This document shows positions 1 through 8,475 of a stretch of 20,358 bases of DNA, piece by piece (the stretch's first letter is position 1; each line of letters starts with the position of its first letter). Made by a program: the position numbers and the translations under genes. Source of the DNA: Brevipalpus yothersi (Eukaryota; Arthropoda; Arachnida; Trombidiformes; Tenuipalpidae). The stretch spans positions 7,724-28,081 of the forward strand of contig QZCP01000497.1 of the NCBI GenBank assembly GCA_003956705.1. The letters run 5' to 3'. Below the pieces are notes generated by a model. The model saw only the letters and a program-made list of their open reading frames with translations. It was not told the DNA's origin and searched no databases.

Positions 1-2152
1 CACCTAAAATTTTCCAACCTAAACTGATTGCAAGATCATAATCGATGATAGAGATGTGAGAACAGGAATCACAACAGGCAGAGACTGTTGTCTTTCCATC
101 CACTGAATGGAGTACAACTTCACATTGAGGGAATTCTCGAGGATAAACATTATGAATTGCTCGAAATTTTCGACACATTTCATTCAGAGTGAGAGCAGGC
201 TCTTGGAATATATTCGATTCACCTAGAGCTTCGATGTAATCAACAACTGGTTGATTTTTCTTTTTCTTTGACCGATTATTCACTTCGGTTAACAGCAGCT
301 GATACTCTTGCTCTTCTGAGACACCGTCAGTTGCGGCAACTAGAGCTTGAGCAGAAGGAAATGGAGAGGTTTCACTTTGAGAAGAACTTCCGTTGAGGAT
401 GAGAGTGGTTCTATCTTTCTGCCAAGTTATAGCAGGCTGATTAGAATTACTAGAACCTTGTTGGTTTGATGATTGGGCCTCAAGTTGAGGTTGAGCAATA
501 GCAGGGCGTTGAAATCGATTCTGATGAGAACTATTCAAGGGACAAGAGGTTTTATAATGACCATTCTTTCCACAACCATAGCAAGTAACATTTTCAGGTT
601 TTCTTTGCTGAATTCTTGGATTATACGCACGCGTATCTCTCTGGATATGCTGCGGTGGTCTGGGTGCTCGGTGAGCATCATTACCATGATAAGGAGGACG
701 ATGAGGTGGCTGGCGATGATGTGTAGGTTGATGCTGATGATTATTCGACTGATACGAATGACGTTGATGGCTGTTATCAGGACGAGTTTGCTGTCTTAGC
801 AATCGCATTTGATTATACTGAGCTTCAGCTTTGAAATCATTATGGCAATGAACCATGATACTTGTCATTGATTCAAGATCTAGATTAGCACCTTTCTTAA
901 TCACTTTCTTATGGATTTCACGAGGAAGCTTACTTTTCAACAGAATGAGAAGTCTTTCGGGATCTACAGCATCAGAATTATATCGCTGTTTCAACTTTTC
1001 TTCGAGAATATGGATGAACTCAATAGGATCATCTTTCGGATGATAGCGCATGTTTTGAATTTCATTTTCTAACATGAAAAACTTAGGAGAATTGCAAATA
1101 AGCTCACGAACTTTGGAGAGATAAGCTTCAAAATTAGTTAGATTCAGTGGATCTACTTTCAAAATTGCATTCCTAACATCACCTTGAGCATTTCGTTTCA
1201 GAACAATGATTCTTTCGGAATCGGTAAGAGGAGAATTCATGAGTTTCCATCTGGATTCATTAATCCAAGCGAAAGGATCCTTTATAGGTTTAAGCTCCAT
1301 AGTATAGACTAATTTGTTATACTTAACATGAGAAGGAGGAGAAGGAGGAAAGTTTCCTTGCGGCAAATAGCTAGAATCATGCATAGGATTCGAAGCGGGA
1401 ATTTGTGAATGAGCACTACGATAAGGATCATGAGACTGAACTATATTAGGATTCTGAACATTTTCATTGAGATTCTGGTGGCTAGCAGCCGCCAAATTAA
1501 GATTTGAATGAGACTGATTAAACAAACTTCCTTGATAATCGAGAAGCTTACGGATCGTTCCGTAGCGGAGAGAGGATTCTTCAATAACTGCAGGATCTAA
1601 AGACCTGAGGTCTGAATCATGGACAACACCATAATCAGAAACGAGAGTAAAAATATCTTCTTCTTGGACGCCTTGCCTACGCAATTTTTCCATCCATTTA
1701 GGAGAAGAATAAAGTTTCATGTCTTCAATTGTAGTAGACTCAAAAGCTATTGAAACATTCAAGAGTTCACTAAGAGTATTGAGAATTTGTCTAATCTTGA
1801 CTTCTGCAAGACGACGAGGCAAAGGAGTAAGAATTCCGTGTTCTAGTAGAACACCTAAAAGGACAGAGTCCGAAGCATCTGACAAAAGAGGAACCGAACT
1901 TGGTTCATGAGCATCACCAACACTATGGCGATGAGAAGCACTAACAGAAGGAGAAGTATCATCTGGAGTGGGAACATCAAACTGAATTTGGTTTGGAACA
2001 CTAGCATTTCGCTGTTGAATATGTTGATCAAGTTGATCAAGATTCGGATTGGATTGAGAACGATTTGTTCTATTCGGTTGGGCTGCAGCGGCTCTCGCAG
2101 CACGCTCAGCATTAGAAGGACGACCTGGACCAGACCTAAGTACAGGAGGCAT
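1..2152 (-). CDS. gag-pol: Gag-Pol polyprotein of element 1 (partial, runs off the left edge)
   Basis: Translating the minus strand from the ATG at 2152 gives 717 codons without a stop. Residues 1-280 are a low-complexity Ser/Asn/Gln-rich region. Residues about 284-450 resemble the retrotransposon Gag family: a WINESRW-like start, alternating amphipathic helices, and a segment near LPREIHKKV. A His/Gln/Arg-rich stretch follows, then a CCHC zinc knuckle at residues 524-537 (C-Y-G-C, H, C with spacing C-x2-C-x4-H-x4-C) that should bind the element's RNA. The last residues before the edge look like the opening of a retropepsin: a hydrophobic strand, then D695-S-C where D-T/S-G is usual, then an LAISLGWKI-like segment. 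Gag and protease share one frame with no frameshift. The start is the first ATG after the leader and lies 12 nt downstream of a hairpin. Capsid and protease roles are family knowledge; their activity is not shown. Confidence 0.92.
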   Translation of the reverse strand, partial: MPPVLRSGPGRPSNAERAARAAAAQPNRTNRSQSNPNLDQLDQHIQQRNASVPNQIQFDVPTPDDTSPSVSASHRHSVGDAHEPSSVPLLSDASDSVLLGVLLEHGILTPLPRRLAEVKIRQILNTLSELLNVSIAFESTTIEDMKLYSSPKWMEKLRRQGVQEEDIFTLVSDYGVVHDSDLRSLDPAVIEESSLRYGTIRKLLDYQGSLFNQSHSNLNLAAASHQNLNENVQNPNIVQSHDPYRSAHSQIPASNPMHDSSYLPQGNFPPSPPSHVKYNKLVYTMELKPIKDPFAWINESRWKLMNSPLTDSERIIVLKRNAQGDVRNAILKVDPLNLTNFEAYLSKVRELICNSPKFFMLENEIQNMRYHPKDDPIEFIHILEEKLKQRYNSDAVDPERLLILLKSKLPREIHKKVIKKGANLDLESMTSIMVHCHNDFKAEAQYNQMRLLRQQTRPDNSHQRHSYQSNNHQHQPTHHRQPPHRPPYHGNDAHRAPRPPQHIQRDTRAYNPRIQQRKPENVTCYGCGKNGHYKTSCPLNSSHQNRFQRPAIAQPQLEAQSSNQQGSSNSNQPAITWQKDRTTLILNGSSSQSETSPFPSAQALVAATDGVSEEQEYQLLLTEVNNRSKKKKNQPVVDYIEALGESNIFQEPALTLNEMCRKFRAIHNVYPREFPQCEVVLHSVDGKTTVSACCDSCSHISIIDYDLAISLGWKILG

Positions 2153-3398
2153 AATGAATTTGAATTGATTATAGTATAATCAAGGACGAGGAGAAATTTT
2201 CAAACTATTTTCAAACTAATCGACAACCAAGTTACAGTGTAACTGGAAGAAATGAAATCAAAAATATCTGCAAGTTGCAGCAATCAAGTACAGTGTACTT
2301 AAAGAGAAATGATCCAAAAGATTGACAAAATAAATCACAGTGTGATCAAACAAAAATGAGAGAGAGAGCAAGTTGCTCAAATTATTGAGACAATTGATTC
2401 ACTATGGAACCAAGTGAAATTTCCTTTCACTCGGTCCAAGTAAGCTTTACAATGGACTTCTCTGTTCACGCAGACAAACCACTGTCAAAACCTACTAGGT
2501 TGACTGTAGATGGTAATGTCTCTCTCTTATACAAAGGATGTGAAGCGTGGCCACTGTCCACAATGGGAAATTAAAATAATTGGGTCCAGTGGACCTCAAT
2601 TAATTTTAATTGTGAGTTTGGAAGATGGGAAAAACAGACACTAGTAGTGTCTTGCTCAGCAGTCAGGCAGTGACTGACTTGCTCACAAAGACTCACACAC
2701 GCTCACAAGCTTGAAAAACTAGTTCAGTAGCGCCTCTCTGGCCTACTAACTGAAACTGGATCAAAACCACGTTTCTTAACGGAAACGGAAACAAACTTAC
2801 CGGAACTTCCTGTTCCTGGAATGAAGCTAAAAATGATGAAATCACAGATTCTAGTTGAATCTGATGAGAGTTTTCTACCCTTCTGGTGTACTCTGCTCTC
2901 AGAACTAACACAACTGATTCCAGCGGAATCAAAATGATACAACCTGTATCGAGAAACTAATTAAACAAAATGATTCCAGCGGAATCAATCAATCCAAGTT
3001 GGATTAAACAAGACGACAAAAATGATTCTTCTTGAATCAGAAATCAGATCCCCGTAGGATCTTATTGATTACTTACGACTACCACCACTTTGCTAGTAGC
3101 AAAGATGACACGAGAACAGTGTTCTCAAATTGTATACCAAGTGGACAAGCAAAAACAATTGAATCTACCTGATTCAAAACTAACCTGGAAGGCTCAGTGG
3201 GTTACCTCCCCCAACTGATCAACAATTAACCTTTCAACTCTCTTCCTGAGAGTATCAAAATGCGTCAATCAACGACGACTTCACAAATCAGTTTCCGCGA
3301 GTGACTGATGTTCAAAACACAGGATAATACCTGAAAGCAACTTGCTTTCCACTGGCAACGACAGAGAGAAAACTTACTTGAACAACTTAATGCCTACT
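2153..3398 (-). other. Element 1 untranslated leader between PBS and gag
   Basis: This 1.25 kb stretch lies between the primer-binding site and the gag start. I find no convincing coding sequence; the open frames here are short and lack recognisable domains. It is dominated by consecutive short inverted repeats with arms of 5-8 bp and loops of 3 or 5 nt, described in a separate entry. A leader of this length is compatible with packaging and dimerisation functions, but the assignment is inference. Confidence 0.85.
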
Positions 3399-3412
3399 CG
3401 GCATCTCCACCA
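3399..3412 (-). promoter_or_regulatory. Primer-binding site, tRNA-Ala type
   Basis: The minus strand reads TGGTGGAGATGCCG. This is complementary to the 3' end of typical animal tRNA-Ala (acceptor ending in ...CGGCATCTCCA plus CCA), a 14-nt match that stops being complementary just beyond. It starts two bases after the LTR end, as expected for the site where the tRNA primes minus-strand DNA synthesis. A 5-bp hairpin (3390-3404) overlaps its far end, and a 4-bp hairpin (3407-3419) spans the LTR/PBS junction. Confidence 0.85.
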
Positions 3413-3591
3413 TTTGTGGTAGAATTATCAAATTCACCAAACACTAGAAGCTAGAGCTCAGTGAGCTTGAAGATTCACNTTCGACAGTCTACCAGGGCCA
3501 CCGGCGACTATCAGGCGCACTTAACCTAATTTGGGGCAGAGTTGGCACAAGTTGTGCAAAAACGACTATCGATCTGATAGATATAAAAAGG

Positions 3592-3597
3592 TTTATT
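3592..3597 (-). promoter_or_regulatory. Polyadenylation signal of element 1 LTR
   Basis: AATAAA on the minus strand lies about 90 bases downstream of the TATA box, as expected for an R-region signal used at the 3' LTR copy. Confidence 0.6.
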
Positions 3598-3683
3598 GAA
3601 GCTAAAGTGGATGGTCAGTCGGACAGAGTTTCGACAGGACATAAGGTTACATTACTCTGTGTCGAGCACTAGTAGTGATCGAC

Positions 3684-3690
3684 TTTTATA
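3684..3690 (-). promoter_or_regulatory. TATA box of element 1 LTR
   Basis: The minus strand reads TATAAAA just upstream of the 10-bp stem at 3661-3683. Transcription would be expected to start about 25-30 bases downstream, near 3655-3660. The position inside the LTR, about 315 bp from its 5' end, suits a U3 promoter. Confidence 0.65.
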
Positions 3691-4004
3691 GCACAATGAG
3701 TGAGCTCCAGAGGAGCAGAAGATGGAGATTAAGCAAAGACAACTCGTTTGATTGGTCAAGAGAAGTTTCTCATGGCCTTGGTCAAGTTGACCAGTTTGAC
3801 AAGTGCTAGTAGCATAGAGCAAGAGATTATAAAGCATAAGTGAGAGTCTAGTAGACTCGAACATAGGAAAAAACCCAAAATATAAAAAGAACCCGAATGA
3901 TAATTATTGAGAAAAGAGATTAAATATAAGAAATGAAAAAGATTAAATAAAGAGAGAGAGTGGAAGCCGTGGCTTCATCGGGGAGGTCAGAGTTTCTGCT
4001 GACA

Positions 4005-4390
4005 TAGCCAACTATACCTTGTTCAAATTCTGTCAATTCATATTTCCCTCAACTTCCTCACATGATGTTAAAAAACTCTCAATCCTCAACATTCTATGAT
4101 AATATATTGAAATTCATATTTTGCGCCAGGTAACAACTGAATTTGTTGGCTCTATCTCTTTTCAAGTAGTTGACATGGCGAAGTTTTTTCATTTACTTTG
4201 CTGAAATTTTCTCAATTAATATGGGTGTAACATAATTGCTCTAAAATCTTAGATTATTTATCGTGCTTGTAAGACTGAAAAGCAATTGACCAAAGGATAG
4301 ACAATCACCATTCGGCCATATTAAAGTTTGCGCGATTCAGTTGAGTTATTTAATTCAATCTGGTTATTTCTATCCTGATTATTAAATTGG
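4005..4390. other. Host flank between element 1 and the first zinc-finger gene
   Basis: This AT-rich stretch has no open frame of note and none of the constant-loop hairpins that crowd the adjacent LTR. It presumably holds the promoter and 5' UTR of the gene starting at 4391; I see no clear TATA or initiator element. The first bases (tagcc) would be one half of the target-site duplication of element 1. Confidence 0.5.
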
Positions 4391-5724
4391 ATGGCTGTTT
4401 CGGTAAGTAGCATCGCATAAATCAATATTATCTCCACACCTACTCCTTCTTTCCGATACAGTTTAAGTCTTCTAGAATTGACCTGCTGAGGAAATCAATT
4501 CGGGAATATTTGAAGAATCCTCAACAATATGAGAACTTTAAAAAAGCAATTGACAGCATTGTTGACCACAACCTCAGAAATCTTAATGATCAAGACAAAG
4601 AATCGGATGAGAACAGCATAGAATTGAATCCTAGAGTTTCTGTAAGCCATGCATCAGATGATTATGATGATGCTGAGGAATTCATCTCTCATTGCGATGC
4701 AGACCAGAGTGATTCCACATCTGAAGCAGGAAGTTCTTCATCTGGTTTAGGTGAAGATCTATCAGATGAGTCGATCACTCATGATTCTCGGCTGACGTCG
4801 CATGTGCCTCTAAAAAGTTATCAACTGGCCAAATCAAAGGCTAACACAAAGGAAAATGAAAGGAAAACAAAGATTAGGAAATCAGCTGGTGGAATGGTTA
4901 TTGAACCTGCTTATCACTCAGGTCTGCTCGACTATCAGTCGAAATATAGCCTAAAACTAACTGATAAGCACATCTACACTCACGAAAACATGGGATTCAA
5001 GTATCAAGTATTCTACAAGGGTGAAGTTATTGATCTGGAAGAATCAAGAGAGATTCTCGAAGAAAAAGTTTCTCAAAAATCAGGAAAAATTTACTGCGGA
5101 TTGCATGATACTTGTGCTTTCGCAAAGCCAAGAAAACGGCGAAAATTCATTTATAGAGATAAGGTAATTAGACATTTGAGCTATTATCTGTTAACTTACA
5201 AATGTAGACATTGTCTTGGAACATTTGGTCATCCTATAAATTTGTTTGATCACATGAAGAATATTCATGTAAAAGGGAAAACCCGTGTAACTATCAATAG
5301 GAGAAGAAGAGAAAACGAATTATTACAAATCAGCAAAGAGACTCCAAGAACAGCTAAAAATGTTCCGCTCATGGACATTCAGATGAAATACAAACTGATT
5401 CCAAGTGATGAAAAGATTCATAAGCATCCCCAAACTGGAAAACAATATCAAATATTCTACAGAGGTAAAGTAGTTGATAAAGATGAGTCACGAAAAATAC
5501 TTGAATCATTCATATTGCGAAATGAATCTGGCAAACTTTATTGTGGAATTCATGATCAGTGTTACTACAAAAATCGTGTTTTCGAGAATAATCATCTATT
5601 ACGATTCCTTTTGATTGCCCACCTAGAACCTTTCTTTTTAACGTATTTGTGTAGACATTGCCTTGATATTTTCAGCAGATATAGAGGTGTAATTAATCAT
5701 TTCAAATTGCATCATAAAGCATAG
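4391..5724 (+). CDS. Two-module zinc-finger protein, copy 1 (intron 4403-4461)
   Basis: The gene model joins 4391-4402 to 4462-5724, giving 424 aa. Exon 1 encodes only M-A-V-S and is followed by a GTAAGT donor; the 59-nt intron ends in CAG and the frame continues directly. The same tiny first exon recurs in the minus-strand copies, which supports the model. Residues 5-50 form a charged helical segment, and about 50-140 are acidic and Ser-rich. Two related modules of about 115 residues follow (about 159-273 and 307-422). Each opens with a Tyr-rich segment (L-D-Y/M-D-x-Q-x-K-Y, later Y-Q-x-F-Y-K-G) and carries C-x2-H-x2-C (C216, H219, C222; C365, H368, C371). Each ends in a C2H2 finger (C252, C255, H268, H273; C401, C404, H417, H421/422). 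I do not recognise the family. The fingers could bind DNA, RNA or protein; nuclear location is an inference. Confidence 0.85.
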
Positions 5725-6661
5725 CTCGATCAGACCGAACTTAAAGATATTTTTTTTGTTTGATGTTTCATCGGATCTATTATATAGAAGTTCGAATAAT
5801 TTACTGTATCGGATCTAACATACAATATTTCTGAGAAATAAAGAGATGTTTTTGGCTCGATTTAGCAGGAAGCCCTCTGTAGCCAGAAAGGGATCCATGT
5901 CAGCTTCATATTCGAGTATCATGAGTTTCCAGAAACTATTGCATCTTTGAAATTATTTCCCGATGGAAATCATGTGGATACTCTTCTCAGAAGCAGCCTG
6001 CAACAAAAGGGTAATTGGTTCATCGATAGGAATTGAAAGTCCAAAGCTCAACGATAGTTATCATCCTTCAAATATCGATACAAATTCAAGATTGTTTCCA
6101 AGGAAAAATTCAACCAGGAAACATCTTCGATTGGGCATGTCATGACTTTCAAACTCACTTACAGCTCTTAACAATCCACAAAAAATCTTGTTGACATCTC
6201 TCAGAAATAGTCTCAGATGATAAGATTCCTTAGATACCTATTGAGAAATGAAAATTGAAACTCTTAGGGCAATGATCTTGCCAAGTTATTGACTCTAATT
6301 TAGTGCTATTTTTAATGGAAGCTCTGATCAGAAGAGATTTCCAATTGGCTTTGTCATAAATTCTAGGGCTCATAATGAGTCATTCTTAGTCGACATGTTC
6401 GACCTTGCTCCGATTAGTGATGATAAGTGGCTACTGGTGAAATGATATTTTGATCAGTTCAGTTTTCAAGCTCCTCTCCTACTCTCATACTGCAACTAAT
6501 CTAGATGGAATTTCCACATCATCATGTTCACAGTGTTTCAAGATGAATTCATATCGTTTCTGTTTGTGACTCCTTTCTGGTACAATTCTCAATAACAATG
6601 ACCCAACGGTGATGATGTTTGTGACTGTTTTGATTATCATGACAAAATAAACTCTTCACAG
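5725..6661. other. Intergenic region between zinc-finger copies 1 and 2
   Basis: There is no credible gene here. The open frame at 5963-6145 is short and shows no homology to the neighbouring family. An AATAAA at about 5838 could terminate copy 1. The last 60-90 bases should be the intron before the exon at 6662, because an acceptor (TTCACAG) ends at 6661. I could not find an in-frame first exon for copy 2. Confidence 0.5.
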
Positions 6662-6776
6662 ATAGAGCAAAAGAGAAAAAGCCAACTAAAACATGCTGTC
6701 GGTGAATTTCATAAGGACCCTCGAAAGTTTAAGAGTGTGACCAAAGTTATTCTGTAGGACTATATTTCTAATTTAC
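6662..6776 (+). pseudogene. Broken 5' coding segment of zinc-finger copy 2
   Basis: After a CAG acceptor at 6661, the frame IEQKRKSQLKHAV... aligns by eye with the N-terminal helix of copies 3 and 4 (KRKTQLREAIQDI). It meets a TAG stop at 6755-6757. The downstream ORF is in another frame, so a one-base shift near 6774 is also needed. Copy 2 therefore cannot make the usual N-terminus by this route. Confidence 0.65.
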
Positions 6777-6788
6777 TTGCCAAGAAAT

Positions 6789-7931
6789 ATGACAGAGATC
6801 TTCGATTCCAGATTATCAGTCGACAGTGGGGACGAAACTGAGGATTATAGTTATGAAGACATTATTGACAAGAAGATTGGCAATGAAAACTCGAAACTCA
6901 CTCAGAATCAAAGTTTTTATGACGAAAAGTCATGCTGCTTATCGGGAATTCATCAATCAGTGATAGTTTCTTTGAACTCTTATTCTGTTCCCAAGGAGAT
7001 ATTGGAAAGCTATCTAATGAGGAAAGTCAAAAAAGAAAAGATTGAGCCAATATTGGACTCCAATTCATGTGAACCAGGTTTTCCCAAGAGAGAATCGAAA
7101 ATTCTGAAAACAGATTCGGGGCTGGTGCTCATGGATCATCAACGGAAGTATCAACTTATTCTCAGTGATGATAAAATTTACACCCATTACACAGGTTATG
7201 AATACCAGATGTATTACAAGGGCAAAGTAATTGATAGAGAAATGATGGACAAAGTCTACAGAAAAAACATGACGAAAACCAAATCAGGTCATTATATATG
7301 CACACTGCATGATGATTGTGACTTTAGAACCGTTCGAAAAGTCAAATCTAAGACTAAACCATTGGATGCAGCATATAGTCAAGTACGGCTCCATGTTGAA
7401 AAGTCTTTGATAACATACCTATGTAGGTATTGTCATGATACATTCTATTACATTACAAGTTTGAATAGACACTGTAAAAGACACAAAGTACGCCAATGCA
7501 ATAATTCTAGGAGATCAAAGAAACAGAAACATCCTGGAACAGAGAAAACTATGGTGAAAACCTCATCAAAATTAACTTTAATGGATTATCAAAGAGAATA
7601 TAAGCTCAATCTAACTGACAAGTATGTCTATAAAAACCCAAAGTATGGCTTTGAATATCAGATTTACCGTGAAGGTGAAGCGATAAGTGGACGTGATCGA
7701 AGAAGATTTCTCGAAGCCGAGCTGTTGAAAAGTGAATCAGGTGGAAAATTTTCTTGCAAATATCATGCAAAGTGTAATTTTAAGAAATTAGATTCATCAT
7801 ATAAGGATCGAAGAAAGCTAAAGTACCACATAAGCCGTATTTTTCTTACGTACTTATGCAGATATTGTCTATCAGCTTACAATGGAGGTGAAAAGTTAAT
7901 TCGTCATTTTAGAATTCATCCCGTGAAATGA
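6789..7931 (+). CDS. Two-module zinc-finger protein, copy 2 (5' end damaged)
   Basis: The ORF from the ATG at 6789 encodes about 380 aa: an acidic N-terminus, then the same two modules as copy 1. Module 1 starts at an LMDHQRKYQL segment, has C-x2-H-x2-C (CTLHDDC), and ends in a finger CRYC...H-x4-H type. Module 2 starts at LMDYQREYKL, has CKYHAKC, and ends in a finger CRYC...H. All zinc ligands are present in both modules, so the body looks intact while the first exon and helix are broken (preceding entry). It may be translated from 6789 as a shorter protein or be a recent pseudogene. No function is recognised beyond zinc binding. Confidence 0.7.
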   Translation: MTEIFDSRLSVDSGDETEDYSYEDIIDKKIGNENSKLTQNQSFYDEKSCCLSGIHQSVIVSLNSYSVPKEILESYLMRKVKKEKIEPILDSNSCEPGFPKRESKILKTDSGLVLMDHQRKYQLILSDDKIYTHYTGYEYQMYYKGKVIDREMMDKVYRKNMTKTKSGHYICTLHDDCDFRTVRKVKSKTKPLDAAYSQVRLHVEKSLITYLCRYCHDTFYYITSLNRHCKRHKVRQCNNSRRSKKQKHPGTEKTMVKTSSKLTLMDYQREYKLNLTDKYVYKNPKYGFEYQIYREGEAISGRDRRRFLEAELLKSESGGKFSCKYHAKCNFKKLDSSYKDRRKLKYHISRIFLTYLCRYCLSAYNGGEKLIRHFRIHPVK

Positions 7932-8422
7932 GCTTTGTTGATAACCCCTGTATTACTGACTTATGCAGAGTATGTTTTCAAAATATTTGTATCTCTTGAA
8001 AACTAACTTCATCGTATGTATCAATAAATTACTCCACGATCCATGGGTCAGAATTCTGATATGGCTCTAAGCTAATATATGGACACAAATCGGTCGAGCA
8101 GTGAATACGATTGTGAGCCTCCAAGGAAATATTCCAGAAACTTGATCATTCATGAAATCTTCAGGCAGATTTCTCAAAAGCAGACCTGAAATCAACCGTT
8201 AGAATCCATCAAAACTAAGAAATAAAGTTAATTGTTCACCAAAACCCATTTCAAATTCAAGTTTGTTCTAGTTTGGTGAGCAAACAAGATTGGCTGATAC
8301 AGAGACTGCGTGAACCAGGGGAAAGAATCATCAATTTTTTAGGTTTTAGGTTGCAAGAGGAAAAAGGATATCTGTTGAGATTTTAAGAGGAGAGCGTCTG
8401 CCATAATGTAAAATGTAAGATA

Positions 8423-8475
<53 letters not shown>

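Larger units (their letters stand above)
2165..3976 (-). repeat. Array of about 40 short hairpins, many with plus-strand loop AGT (sense ACT)
   Basis: Perfect stems around the trinucleotide AGT (plus strand) occur at 2165-2183 (8 bp), 2230-2244 (6), 2268-2280 (5), 2286-2300 (6), 2334-2346 (5), 2366-2378 (5), 2583-2595 (5), 2636-2652 (7), 2991-3005 (6), 3088-3104 (7), 3112-3126 (6), 3455-3467 (5), 3545-3557 (5), 3779-3793 (6) and 3844-3858 (6). A further stem at 3661-3683 pairs at 9 of 10 positions. Three-nucleotide loops other than AGT occur at 2489-2501 and 3333-3349 (ACT), 2915-2931 and 2971-2987 (AGC), and 3704-3716 (AGA). Stems with five-nucleotide loops lie at 2413-2431, 2660-2676, 2802-2816, 2845-2863, 2936-2950, 3023-3039, 3046-3062, 3159-3177, 3237-3253, 3390-3404 and 3566-3580. 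Stem sequences differ from one another; only 2915-2931 and 2971-2987 are identical. The array covers both leader and LTR. Confidence 0.88.
1..4004 (-). mobile_element. LTR retrotransposon 'element 1', 5' portion
   Basis: Reading the minus strand from 4004 leftwards gives, in order, an LTR (4004-3415), a two-nucleotide gap, a tRNA-Ala-type primer-binding site (3412-3399), a 1.2 kb leader, and a gag-pol frame from 2152 that is still open at base 1. That order and orientation are diagnostic of the 5' half of an LTR retrotransposon. Gag type and CCHC knuckle suggest a Ty3/Gypsy-like element, but reverse transcriptase and integrase lie outside the window, so the superfamily is an inference. The uninterrupted frame over 717 codons argues for a young, possibly active copy. 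The 3' LTR and the target-site duplication cannot be checked here. Confidence 0.93.
3415..4004 (-). repeat. 5' LTR of element 1 (590 bp)
   Basis: The LTR begins with TGTCAGCAG at 4004 and ends with ACA at 3415, giving TGT...ACA termini. The 3' end is fixed by the adjacent primer-binding site. The 5' end is supported by the same TGTCAGCAG start in the LTR of element 2 and by the sharp end of hairpin-rich sequence at 4004. It contains a TATA box and an AATAAA signal about 90 bp apart, the normal U3-R arrangement, and a terminal stem GTCAG/CTGAC (3986-3990 with 3999-4003). One base at 3479 is ambiguous (n). Confidence 0.85.

Noticed and set aside
473..2179. Plus-strand open frames at 473-799, 855-1043, 1719-1910 and 1907-2179
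   Set aside because: They are antisense shadows of the continuous minus-strand gag-pol frame and show only composition-driven residues.
2861..2880. CTGATGAG string suggesting a hammerhead ribozyme core
   Set aside because: The matching GAAAC core and closing stems are not found at the needed distances on either strand.
2693..2942. Two overlapping minus-strand frames in the leader of element 1
   Set aside because: They start at hairpin sequence, lack any motif and overlap each other; leader RNA explains them.
2915..2987. Possible short direct repeat (the 17-bp palindrome at 2915-2931 and 2971-2987)
   Set aside because: Only the palindrome itself is repeated, with different flanks, so it is treated as two members of the hairpin array and not as a CRISPR-like or tandem repeat.
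3479..3479. Single ambiguous base (n) in the element 1 LTR
   Set aside because: A sequencing or assembly ambiguity; it does not affect any feature call.
6598..6661. ATG at 6598 with a GTGATG donor as first exon of copy 2
   Set aside because: Splicing to the acceptor at 6661 gives an immediate stop, so the exon is not supported.
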